From NCBI GenBank assembly GCA_025462725.1, contig JAOAPE010000003.1, positions 372,001 to 436,000 of the forward strand: a DNA stretch of 64,000 nucleotides. Reading direction: 5' to 3'. A program made the translations under genes and the position numbers. How positions within the stretch are numbered: the first letter of the stretch is position 1; each line of letters starts with the position of its first letter. Shown piece after piece: positions 40,999-48,592 of this stretch. Below the pieces are notes generated by a model. It was not told the origin of the DNA, made no database searches, and saw nothing but the letters and a program-made list of their open reading frames with translations. This stretch comes from Terriglobales bacterium. GTDB lineage: Bacteria > Acidobacteriota > Terriglobia > Terriglobales > Acidobacteriaceae.

Positions 40999-42050
40999 GT
41001 ATTTCGGAGCGCATTCTCGGCAAGAAGAACGTGAACGGGAAACCGCACATTGAAGATGTGGTTCCGTCCGCGGCGTTGCCGGGCGGCGAGGTGCGCATTG
41101 TGGGCTCTTCATTGAATCCGCCGGAGTTGAACCTGCCCGTGGTGCAGTTCGGCGAAGCGGAAGGCGCAGTGGTGATCGGCTCAGATAACTTTATTGTTGC
41201 CCGCGTGCCCGATGGTGCAAGTTCCGGATTTGTGACCGTGAAAACCGACGGTATCGAGAGCAATGGACATGAGGTCCGAGTGGCGGTACCGGTGGCGGAG
41301 AATTTGCATCCGGTGACGAACCCCGCGGTGGATGCAAACGGCAACATTTTTTCAACTTTCTCCGGCAGCCGCGGGCAGAAGGTTCCGGTTTCCATTTACA
41401 AGATCGACACCGACTACAACGTAAAGCCATTCCTCTCAGACCTGATGAATGCGACTGCAATCGTCTTCGATCACGAAGGACAGATGTATGTGACTTCGCG
41501 ATTCGATGGCACGGTGTATCGAGTGGCCCCCAACGGAACAATGGCGACGTACGCCGAGGGGATGGGTACGGCGACAGGAATGGCGTTTGATTCAGCGGGA
41601 AATCTTTATGTTGGCGACCGCAGTGGGACGATCTTCAAAATTAGCCGCAGCCGGGAAATTTTTGTTTTCGCTACACTGGAGCCGAGCGTGAGTGCGTATC
41701 ATCTGGCGTTCGGTCCGGATGGAAGTCTCTTTGTCACCGGTCCGACGACGTCGAGCTATGACGCGGTTTATCGAGTGGATCCGCATGGCGCAGTGAGTGA
41801 GTTCTATCGGGGGCTGGGGCGTCCGCAAGGGATGGCATTCGACATCAAGGGAAACCTCTATGTGGCGGCATCGCATGCTGGCAAGCGCGGCATCGTGAAG
41901 ATCACTCCGGAGAAACAGGCGTCACTGGCGCTGGCAGGACACGGAATCGTTGGGCTGGCATTCACTGCCGGCAAGGGCGCGGTCATTTCCACGACTAATG
42001 CGGTCCACTATCTTATGTGGGGCATAGAAGGAATGCCGCTCTTCGGCTAG
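40995..42050 (+). CDS. IPT/TIG domain plus six-bladed propeller (NHL/SMP-30-like) protein
   Basis: A 351-residue protein. Residues 18-95 look like an IPT/TIG Ig-like domain (HIEDVVPSAALPGGEVRIVGSSL). Residues 105-350 form a beta-propeller with NHL/SMP-30-like repeats (AVDANGNIFSTFSGS, VFDHEGQMYVTSRFDG, AFDSAGNLYVGDR, AFGPDGSLFVTG, AFDIKGNLYVAAS). It has no signal peptide, so it should be cytosolic unless exported by an unusual path. It sits between pgpA (four-base overlap) and cinA (14 bases away) in a housekeeping operon. The role is unknown; a binding or gluconolactonase-like activity is possible. Confidence 0.8.
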   Translation: MSISERILGKKNVNGKPHIEDVVPSAALPGGEVRIVGSSLNPPELNLPVVQFGEAEGAVVIGSDNFIVARVPDGASSGFVTVKTDGIESNGHEVRVAVPVAENLHPVTNPAVDANGNIFSTFSGSRGQKVPVSIYKIDTDYNVKPFLSDLMNATAIVFDHEGQMYVTSRFDGTVYRVAPNGTMATYAEGMGTATGMAFDSAGNLYVGDRSGTIFKISRSREIFVFATLEPSVSAYHLAFGPDGSLFVTGPTTSSYDAVYRVDPHGAVSEFYRGLGRPQGMAFDIKGNLYVAASHAGKRGIVKITPEKQASLALAGHGIVGLAFTAGKGAVISTTNAVHYLMWGIEGMPLFG

Positions 42051-42064
42051 TCCAACCGGAAAGA

Positions 42065-43309
42065 ATGATTGCTGAAATCATTGCCATTGGCTCGGAACTG
42101 CTCACCCCTTTCCGCCAAGACACCAATTCCCTTTTCCTCACAGAAAAACTAAATGAGTTGGGAGTAGAGGTCGCTTACAAGACTGTGGTCGGCGACGATC
42201 GCGACCATCTTGTCTCTGTGTCGCGCATTGCGCTCTCGCGGGTGGACATCGTCATCTTCATGGGCGGACTTGGCCCGACAGAAGATGACCTGACCCGGGA
42301 AGCAGTATCAGAATCGATGCGGCTGCCGCTGAAGCGAAATCCGGATCTGGTTGCGGAACTGTATGCCCGATTTGCGGCGCGTCGCATAAAGATGACGGAG
42401 AACAACGTCAAACAAGCGGACGTGATCACCGGAGCCGCAGTGCTGCGGAACAACAACGGAAGCGCGCCCGGGCAGTGGCTTGAAGGACAATACGAAGAGA
42501 AGCAGAAAATCGTCGTCCTGCTCCCTGGGCCTCCCGTGGAACTGAAGCCGATGTTTGCGGAACAGTGTATCGAGCGGTTGCGCGAGAGAGTTCCGCAGCA
42601 ATTCATTGCTACCCGAGTGTTGAAAGTGGCGCTGATGCCGGAGTCGGAGTGCGATGCGCGTGTGGCGCCCATCTACAAAGAGCACAATGCGGTGCAGACG
42701 ACAGTGTTGGCTGCGCCGGGCGATGTGCAGCTGCATTTAAAGGCACGCGCTGAGACACTTGAAGAGGCGCAGCAGTTGGTGGACGACCTCGCGGAGGAGC
42801 TTGAGGACGAACTCGACGAGCGAGTGTATTCGACTCGCGGCGAATCGCTGGAGCAGATTGTTGGATATTACCTGCAAATGCGTAGCGCGACGCTCGCCGT
42901 GGCTGAATCGTGCACGGGAGGGTTGCTGTCGCAGCGATTGACGTCAGTGCCGGGCAGCTCGCGATACTTTCTTGGGGGCGCGGTAGTCTACGCGAATGAC
43001 TTGAAGACGGCGTTTTCGGATGTGCCTCCGATGCTGATTGCAGAACATGGCGCAGTGAGCAAGGAAGTGGCGGTTGCGCTTGCAGAGGGTATCCGCAAAC
43101 GGTGTAAATCGAGTTTGGGAGTGGGAGTAACCGGGATCGCCGGGCCGGGCGGCGGGACACCGGAGAAGCCGGTTGGTTTGGTATACGTGGCAATTGCGGA
43201 TGGGAAAAAACCCGAGGTTATGAAGCGCAAGGTGCCCGGGGACAGAGAGCGAGTGCGGTTCTATGCATCGCAGATGGGCCTGGATATGGTGAGAAGGAAG
43301 CTGATTTGA
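42065..43309 (+). CDS. cinA: CinA-family protein (nicotinamide-nucleotide amidohydrolase)
   Basis: A 414-residue full-length CinA. The N-terminal MoaB/MogA-like domain (COG1058; IAIGSELLTPF, VVGDDRDH, FMGGLGPTEDDLTREA) is an ADP-ribose pyrophosphatase in studied members. The C-terminal CinA domain (about 255-414; AVAESCTGGLLSQRLTSVPGSS, GVTGIAGPGGGTPEKPVGLVYVA) is the NMN deamidase. The ATG at 42065 is chosen: GGAAAG lies just upstream, and the form from 42017 overlaps the previous gene. It recycles NMN; cinA is often co-transcribed with pgpA, as here. Confidence 0.95.
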   Translation: MIAEIIAIGSELLTPFRQDTNSLFLTEKLNELGVEVAYKTVVGDDRDHLVSVSRIALSRVDIVIFMGGLGPTEDDLTREAVSESMRLPLKRNPDLVAELYARFAARRIKMTENNVKQADVITGAAVLRNNNGSAPGQWLEGQYEEKQKIVVLLPGPPVELKPMFAEQCIERLRERVPQQFIATRVLKVALMPESECDARVAPIYKEHNAVQTTVLAAPGDVQLHLKARAETLEEAQQLVDDLAEELEDELDERVYSTRGESLEQIVGYYLQMRSATLAVAESCTGGLLSQRLTSVPGSSRYFLGGAVVYANDLKTAFSDVPPMLIAEHGAVSKEVAVALAEGIRKRCKSSLGVGVTGIAGPGGGTPEKPVGLVYVAIADGKKPEVMKRKVPGDRERVRFYASQMGLDMVRRKLI

Positions 43310-43310
43310 C

Positions 43311-43345
43311 AGCTGTCGGCTGTCAGCTATCGGCTGTCAGCTTGA
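43311..43345. repeat. Five-unit heptamer repeat after cinA
   Basis: AGCTGTC, GGCTGTC, AGCTATC, GGCTGTC, AGCTTGA in exact phase, beginning one base after the cinA stop. The unit differs from the TCAGTAG arrays but has the same period and the same placement on a gene end. Confidence 0.8.
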
Positions 43346-43378
43346 GGCCCTTACTGCATTCTGACGTGGTTTAGCGAA

Positions 43379-43863
43379 ATGAGATTGTTCGTTGGAATCG
43401 ATATCAGCGAGGAGATTCGGGCGCGGATTGCGGAGTATGTTGCGGGGTTGCAGCGGGAGTTTCCGTCTGATGAATCAAGTGCGAGCCATTCGAGATTTCG
43501 GTCGGCAAAGCAGGGTTCTTCACGCCGCGTACTCCACGAGTTTTCTGGGCGGGAGTTGAGGCTCCGGAGCAACTGCGCTTGCTCGCCAACAGTATTGATT
43601 CAGCGCTGGCTGAGTTGGGGATTCCGCGAGAGACGCACGAGTACACTCCGCATTTGACGCTGGCACGGGTGGGTTCGGGAAAACCACAAGGTGACAGACG
43701 GGACAGGAACAAGAGCACACTCCATGAGCTTAAGGCCAGAGTGGAATCTCAACCTCAACCTGAGTTCGGTACAATGCTTGCCAAAGAATTCCATCTGTAC
43801 CAGAGTGAGACTCTACCCGGGGGTCCTCGTTACACAAAGCTGGGTCGCTTCGAATTGAAATAA
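43379..43863 (+). pseudogene. thpR: RNA 2',3'-cyclic phosphodiesterase (ThpR/LigT) remnant
   Basis: The first part (MRLFVGIDISEEIRARIAEY, through base 43470) is the canonical start of ThpR. It then leaves frame. From about 43483 a different frame carries the family's middle and end: EPFEISVGKAGFFTPRTPRV, FWAGVEAPEQLRLLA, the second HxTx motif HLTLARVG and the end LPGGPRYTKLGRFEL. The stretch holding the first HxTx motif, normally some 45-50 residues, is missing. So there is both an internal deletion and a frameshift near 43470-43483. Without the first motif the enzyme cannot work. Upstream is the heptamer repeat; downstream is plsY. Confidence 0.8.
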
Positions 43864-43878
43864 TTACAATCTCATTGC

Positions 43879-44571
43879 ATGGCGAAGACCTACTTCATCG
43901 TCGCGACAATTGCCTATCTGCTCGGATCGATTCCGTTTGGATATATCCTCGTGCGCATTTTCATGAAGCAGGATATCCGTGCGACTGGAAGCGGAAACAT
44001 TGGCGCGACCAATGTGGCGAGATCGGGGGCCAAGGGATTAGCGATTGCGACGCTGCTGCTGGATGCCGCGAAGGGATTTGTCGCAGTTTTCTTGGCTGCT
44101 TCGCTCGCTCCAGCAAAGCCGTGGTTAACAGCTTACTGGCTGCTGGGAAATTCGAATTCTTCCGGGGTATACACTTTTTATTCACCTTCGAATCCCTTGA
44201 TACTTTCCGCCGGTCTTGCTGCATTTAGTGCCATTGTCGGGCATTGTTTTCCTGTTTGGCTGAAATTCAAAGGTGGTAAAGGTGTTGCGACGGGCGTAGG
44301 CGCTTTCGCCGCACTGGCACCCAAAGCGGTTATGGTGGCAATCGTTGTATTTGCGGTGCTGATGTTTCTGTCTCGTTACGTGTCACTTGCTTCGGTTGCG
44401 GCCTCAGCTGTTTTTCCAATGGCAACATTCTGGATGTACCCTGACATGAGATCTGCCGCTATGCTGACGCTTATTGTGGCTTCGTCCGCGCTGATCATAG
44501 TGAAGCACCATGAAAATATTCGTCGGTTGATGAACGGAACCGAGAGCCGCTTTGGAGCGAAGTCCGCATGA
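43879..44571 (+). CDS. plsY: Glycerol-3-phosphate acyltransferase PlsY
   Basis: A 230-residue inner-membrane enzyme that moves an acyl group from acyl phosphate to glycerol-3-phosphate. Motifs include YLLGSIPFGYI, the active-site SGNIGATNVAR, LDAAKG, GHCFPVWLKFKGGKGVATGVG and, at the end, IVKHHENIRRLMNG. It is about 25 residues longer than usual, due to a loop near residues 80-100 (WLLGNSNSSGVYTFYSP). TACAAT at 43865-43870 is only eight bases before the ATG; if it is a -10 box, the transcript would be almost leaderless. The stop overlaps the gpsA start (ATGA). Confidence 0.94.
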   Translation: MAKTYFIVATIAYLLGSIPFGYILVRIFMKQDIRATGSGNIGATNVARSGAKGLAIATLLLDAAKGFVAVFLAASLAPAKPWLTAYWLLGNSNSSGVYTFYSPSNPLILSAGLAAFSAIVGHCFPVWLKFKGGKGVATGVGAFAALAPKAVMVAIVVFAVLMFLSRYVSLASVAASAVFPMATFWMYPDMRSAAMLTLIVASSALIIVKHHENIRRLMNGTESRFGAKSA

Positions 44572-45578
44572 GCAAAATTGCCGTGATTGGCGCGGGAGCT
44601 TGGGGGACAGCACTTGCCATTGTGCTGGGGCGTACGGGCGCTAACGAAATAGAGCTGTGGGCTTTCGAGAAGGAAGTGTGCGAGAGCATTGTTGCGCGTC
44701 GCGTGAACGAGCCCTTCCTGGATGGATGTGTCATCCCAGAGACTGTGACTGTGACCAATAGCCTTATTGATGCAATCGCCGGAGCTCAGTTTGTGGTGAG
44801 CGTGATGCCTTCGCATCATTGTCGACAAATCTTTGAGAGCATTGCTCCTCAGTTAAAGCCGGAGATGATGTTTGTTAGTGCCACGAAAGGCATTGAGAAC
44901 GAAACATTCCTGCGGATGTCAGAGGTGATATCGGAAGTGGTGCGTGGAAAGGCGGGATTTACGCCCAGAATATCCGCCCTGAGTGGGCCGAGCTTTGCGC
45001 GTGAGGTTGCGAAGGGCGATCCGACAGCTATTACTGTCGCGAGCACAGACAGCGAACTGGCAGCGGCGGTGCAGCGCGAATTCAGCGATCCCAGTTTTCG
45101 CGTCTATCAGAACGATGACATTGCCGGAGTGGAGCTAGGCGGCGCACTGAAGAATGTTATCGCAATCGCTGCGGGAGTTTGCGATGGCCTAGAACTTGGA
45201 CACAACACTGCGGCGGCATTGATCACGCGTGGACTGGCGGAGATATCGCGCCTAGCCGTGAGTTGCGGGGCGAAGCAGAACACGATGGCTGGCTTGGCGG
45301 GACTCGGCGATCTGGTCTTGACTTGCACGGGGGGATTGTCGCGCAACCGGACGGTGGGCGTTGAACTGGGCAAGGGCCGCCGACTGAGCGACATCATCGC
45401 TGGCATGCATGGCATGGTAGCGGAGGGCGTGTTAACGACGAACGCTGCTGTGGGCCTGGCGAAGAAGATGAACTGCGATATGCCGATCACCACGCAGATG
45501 TATGCGATCCTGCATGATGGTAAGCCGCCGAAGGATGCGATCAGAGAGTTGATGACGCGTCCGGGCAAAGTGGAATAG
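44568..45578 (+). CDS. gpsA: Glycerol-3-phosphate dehydrogenase [NAD(P)+]
   Basis: A 336-residue enzyme that makes the glycerol-3-phosphate used by PlsY. The N-terminal Rossmann motif GAGAWGTALA, the SATKGIE and LSGPSFAREV segments, the catalytic Lys in GGALKNVIAIAAG and the C-terminal GLAGLGDLVLTCTGGLSRNRTVG are all present. It overlaps plsY by four bases, which fits the linked reactions. Followed by a 130-base gap with no terminator before the HD-GYP gene. Confidence 0.96.
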   Translation: MSKIAVIGAGAWGTALAIVLGRTGANEIELWAFEKEVCESIVARRVNEPFLDGCVIPETVTVTNSLIDAIAGAQFVVSVMPSHHCRQIFESIAPQLKPEMMFVSATKGIENETFLRMSEVISEVVRGKAGFTPRISALSGPSFAREVAKGDPTAITVASTDSELAAAVQREFSDPSFRVYQNDDIAGVELGGALKNVIAIAAGVCDGLELGHNTAAALITRGLAEISRLAVSCGAKQNTMAGLAGLGDLVLTCTGGLSRNRTVGVELGKGRRLSDIIAGMHGMVAEGVLTTNAAVGLAKKMNCDMPITTQMYAILHDGKPPKDAIRELMTRPGKVE

Positions 45579-45646
45579 GCTGCGATCCGGACGGGTGAAA
45601 CCCTTAATGCACTTAGAATCAAGCACTAAAGTAACGTTAGCGCGAA

Positions 45647-45683
45647 TTTAGCGGGATGTAATCCGGGCAAATCGAGGTACAAT
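45647..45683 (+). promoter_or_regulatory. Candidate promoter of the HD-GYP gene
   Basis: TTTAGCGGGATGTAAT (45647-45662) differs at two positions from TTTAGCGGGATACAAT before the PHP phosphatase gene. A second -10-like TACAAT lies at 45678-45683, 27 bases before the ATG. No standard -35 hexamer is seen. Confidence 0.35.
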
Positions 45684-45710
45684 CTTTCGCGTTAGTCTCC
45701 CACGAAACTT

Positions 45711-47522
45711 ATGGACCTGGGCAAGCTCGTACCGGCGCGCATACCGATCTTATATTCCATTCTTGCTGTGCTAATCCTTGTGGGAGTAGTGCCACTTTAT
45801 TGGTACGGCACGCAAGTGGTCGGCATCAATAAAGAGCGCCTCAAGACAAACGAAAAGCTCTTGCAGAACACGGTCACGCGCTCGCTGGCCGATGACATCA
45901 CCCAACGCCAGAACAATCTTCGCACCAGCCTCGACAATCTGTCGTCCGCAGTGCAAGTGGCCAGCGGAAACGATCTGAGCGGTGAGCACGTCAGTACGCC
46001 CGAACTCCGCGCATTGCTCGATAGCTTCGTTTCCAAATCAGACACACTCGCCTACGCGACTCTTTTGAATAGCGATGCTAAAGGCATAACGGCCGGGCGC
46101 ATGGGAGCGGACCCGTTCATGCAACGGGAACTGGAGCACGCATTCCAAGCGGCGCGCGAGATGCGCAGCTATAACGGACAACCGTTGTCAGTAGGATCAG
46201 GTAAGGACGCGCGCATCATCCGCCTGGTGAGTACGCCGATCATGGTGAACAACAATTTCATCGGAATGGTGGGCGCAGTAGTTGACCTGGGATATTTGAT
46301 CAAGCGACTACAAGACGCGAGCCAGGGTGGCTTGGAAGCGTACGTGGTGGACAGCCGCGGAAGACTCGTGGCGTCGGCAGGCAAAGAGTATGTGACCGGT
46401 CAGGACATGAGCAAGGTTGAACTGGTCAAGAACTTCGTAGAACAAGGTAACAGGACGCTTGCTGCTACGAATGAGTTCAACATTGTCGAGAACGGACGTA
46501 GCGTGCCAATGCTCGGCACCTGCAGCCCGGTGACAACGCTGGAATGGGGAGTGGTGGCGCAAAAGACCCAAGCCGATGCATACGCAAGCATCAGCGAAAT
46601 GCAGCGCAAGGCGCAATTGTTGGCGATCGGCGCTGTCCTGTTGAGCTTGTTCATCAGTTTTGTTGCGGCGCGCAGAATCACCACTCCACTACAAGTGCTC
46701 ACGGAAAGCAGCAGAGCGATTGCGCGCGGAGACTTCACGCAACGCGTTCATCTGAAGAGCCGCACGGAAATCGGTGAACTCGCGCAGACGTTTAATCACA
46801 TGTCCGACGATCTGGAGCGGTTTGTCTTCGACCTGAAGCGGGCTGCGGAAGAAAACCGGGCATTGTTCTTGAGTTCGATTCAGATGCTCGCCGGAGCGGT
46901 CGACGAAAAGGATCCCTACACTCGCGGCCATTCCGATCGCGTAACGCGCTATTCGGTCATCCTCGCGAAAGAGATGGGGCTGCTCACGGAGGAAGTCGAG
47001 AGAATCCGCATTGCCGCGCAGTTGCATGATGTGGGCAAGATCGGAATCGAAGACCGCATTCTGAAAAAACCGGGCGCGCTGACACCGGAAGAATTTGAAG
47101 TGATGAAGACGCACACGGTCAAGGGCGGAACGATTCTGCGTCCCGTTGAGATGCTTAAGGAGATGATCCCGGGCATTGAGCTTCATCATGAGTCGCTGGA
47201 TGGACGTGGGTATCCCTATGGGTTGAAGGGCGATGCCCTGCCGTTGATGCCGCGCATCATCATGGTGGCCGATACGTTCGATGCGATGACAACGAACCGT
47301 CCTTACCAGGCGGCTATGGATGCGGAGTACGTTGTGCGAATCATTAATTCGCTGGCGAACACGAAGTTTGATCCGCGAGTGGTAGCTGCCATCACATCGG
47401 TGTTCGAGCGCGGTGCGTTGCGACTTCATCGTGCGGGCGCGGTCTCAGAGGAACAGGCTTCTGCAGCAACTGCTACACCTGCTGTTGGCGCAAGTGGAGC
47501 AGCTGCAGGACCTGCATCGTAA
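45711..47522 (+). CDS. Membrane HAMP/HD-GYP c-di-GMP phosphodiesterase
   Basis: A 603-residue protein: membrane helix 1 (about 12-34), a Cache-like periplasmic sensor (about 40-300), helix 2 (LLAIGAVLLSLFISFVAA), HAMP (RRITTPLQVLTESSRAIARGDF), and an HD-GYP domain with H439-D440 (LHDVGKIGIEDRIL), HTVKGG, H492-H493 (HHESLDGRGYPYG) and DTFDAMTTNRPY. This full set predicts hydrolysis of cyclic di-GMP, controlled by an extracytoplasmic signal. The last 35 residues are Ala/Gly-rich. Separate promoter signals lie upstream. It is followed by ftsY after 80 bases. Confidence 0.93.
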   Translation: MDLGKLVPARIPILYSILAVLILVGVVPLYWYGTQVVGINKERLKTNEKLLQNTVTRSLADDITQRQNNLRTSLDNLSSAVQVASGNDLSGEHVSTPELRALLDSFVSKSDTLAYATLLNSDAKGITAGRMGADPFMQRELEHAFQAAREMRSYNGQPLSVGSGKDARIIRLVSTPIMVNNNFIGMVGAVVDLGYLIKRLQDASQGGLEAYVVDSRGRLVASAGKEYVTGQDMSKVELVKNFVEQGNRTLAATNEFNIVENGRSVPMLGTCSPVTTLEWGVVAQKTQADAYASISEMQRKAQLLAIGAVLLSLFISFVAARRITTPLQVLTESSRAIARGDFTQRVHLKSRTEIGELAQTFNHMSDDLERFVFDLKRAAEENRALFLSSIQMLAGAVDEKDPYTRGHSDRVTRYSVILAKEMGLLTEEVERIRIAAQLHDVGKIGIEDRILKKPGALTPEEFEVMKTHTVKGGTILRPVEMLKEMIPGIELHHESLDGRGYPYGLKGDALPLMPRIIMVADTFDAMTTNRPYQAAMDAEYVVRIINSLANTKFDPRVVAAITSVFERGALRLHRAGAVSEEQASAATATPAVGASGAAAGPAS

Positions 47523-47557
47523 GCTCGAGCTAATAACCAACCACAATTGCCTCCGAT

Positions 47558-47563
47558 ATAATC
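47558..47563 (+). promoter_or_regulatory. Possible -10 box of the ftsY-rib operon
   Basis: A perfect TATAAT 39 bases before the ftsY ATG. A matching TTGACA-like -35 element is not present at 16-18 bases upstream, so this is tentative. Confidence 0.35.
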
Positions 47564-47602
47564 ATGAGTTGCGCGTGAGAGCTAACGCGTGCCCTTAAAC
47601 TC

Positions 47603-48583
47603 ATGATCCAAACCTTATTCGGAAACCCATTCGGAAAACCGGAAGCCGACAAAGAAGAAGAAAAGAAGCCCGGCCTTTTTGACCGCATGAAACAGGCGGT
47701 CACGCGAACGCGTGAGAACCTGAGCGAGCGTATTGAAGAGATCGTCTCGATCGGCAAAGAAATCGACCGGGACACGCTGGATGAGCTAGAGGCTTCCCTG
47801 ATTTCCGCTGACTTGGGCGTGAATACCACCCACAAAATCTTGGAGTCGTTACGCGACCGTGCTGACCGAAAACAGATCAAAGACTCCGATGAATTGAAGC
47901 GACTGCTCAAGGAAGAGCTGCTGGCCATTCTGGCGCAGACTCCTGCGAAGGCAGCGAAGGCTCTGGATGGCGAGCCGGAAGTTGTGCTTGTCGTAGGCGT
48001 GAATGGCACGGGCAAGACGACGACTATCGGCAAACTGGCAAATGCGTTGCGTGCTGATGGAAAGTCGGTTCTGCTCTGCGCGGCGGACACTTTCCGGGCG
48101 GCAGCTATCGAGCAACTTGAGGTTTGGGGCAGTCGAACGGGCGTGGAAGTGATCAAGACGAAGCCGGGTGGGGATCCTTCAGCCGTGTTGTTTGACGCAC
48201 TAAGCGCCGCGAAGGCTCGCAAGACTGATTACGTGATTGTGGACACCGCAGGGCGGCTGCATACAAAAACTAGCCTGATGTCAGAGCTAGATAAGATGCG
48301 GCGAACGGCGCAGCGAATCTCTCCGGGCGCGCCACATGAAACGTTGTTGGTGATGGACGCTACGACCGGACAAAACGGATTGCAGCAAGCGCGGCAGTTC
48401 ACACAGGCGGCAGGAGTGACGGGAATTGTACTGACGAAGCTGGATGGGACAGCGAAGGGCGGAGTCGTTATCGCCATATCGCAAGAGCTTGGATTGCCGG
48501 TGCGCTACGTTGGAGTTGGCGAACAAATCGGCGACCTGTTGCCTTTCGATGCGCAAGCATTCGTCGACGGCCTTTTCGAGTAG
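47603..48583 (+). CDS. ftsY: Signal recognition particle receptor FtsY
   Basis: A 326-residue GTPase that docks SRP-ribosome complexes to the membrane. A short charged N-terminus (EADKEEEKKPGLFDRMKQAV), the helical N domain, then the G domain: GVNGTGKTTTIGKLA (G1, near residue 132), DTFRAAA, DTAGRLHT (G3), TKLDGTAKGG (G4) and GVGEQIGDLLPF at the end. It lacks the long acidic A domain of the E. coli protein, as in many bacteria. ribD follows nine bases later, so ftsY, ribD and ribE are likely one operon. Confidence 0.96.
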   Translation: MIQTLFGNPFGKPEADKEEEKKPGLFDRMKQAVTRTRENLSERIEEIVSIGKEIDRDTLDELEASLISADLGVNTTHKILESLRDRADRKQIKDSDELKRLLKEELLAILAQTPAKAAKALDGEPEVVLVVGVNGTGKTTTIGKLANALRADGKSVLLCAADTFRAAAIEQLEVWGSRTGVEVIKTKPGGDPSAVLFDALSAAKARKTDYVIVDTAGRLHTKTSLMSELDKMRRTAQRISPGAPHETLLVMDATTGQNGLQQARQFTQAAGVTGIVLTKLDGTAKGGVVIAISQELGLPVRYVGVGEQIGDLLPFDAQAFVDGLFE

Positions 48584-48586
48584 GAA
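48582..48586 (+). promoter_or_regulatory. Shine-Dalgarno supporting a TTG start for ribD
   Basis: AGGAA overlapping the ftsY TAG stop and six bases before TTG at 48593. No ATG or GTG is available at the expected N-terminus. Confidence 0.65.
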
Positions 48587-48592
48587 CTTTCA

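Noticed and set aside
46689-47429. 246-residue minus-strand ORF antisense to the HD-GYP domain
   Set aside because: Its composition (Arg/His-rich) and complete overlap with a well-supported gene show it is a shadow of the coding strand. The same applies to the long minus-strand ORFs at 19673-20344 and 47530-48222.
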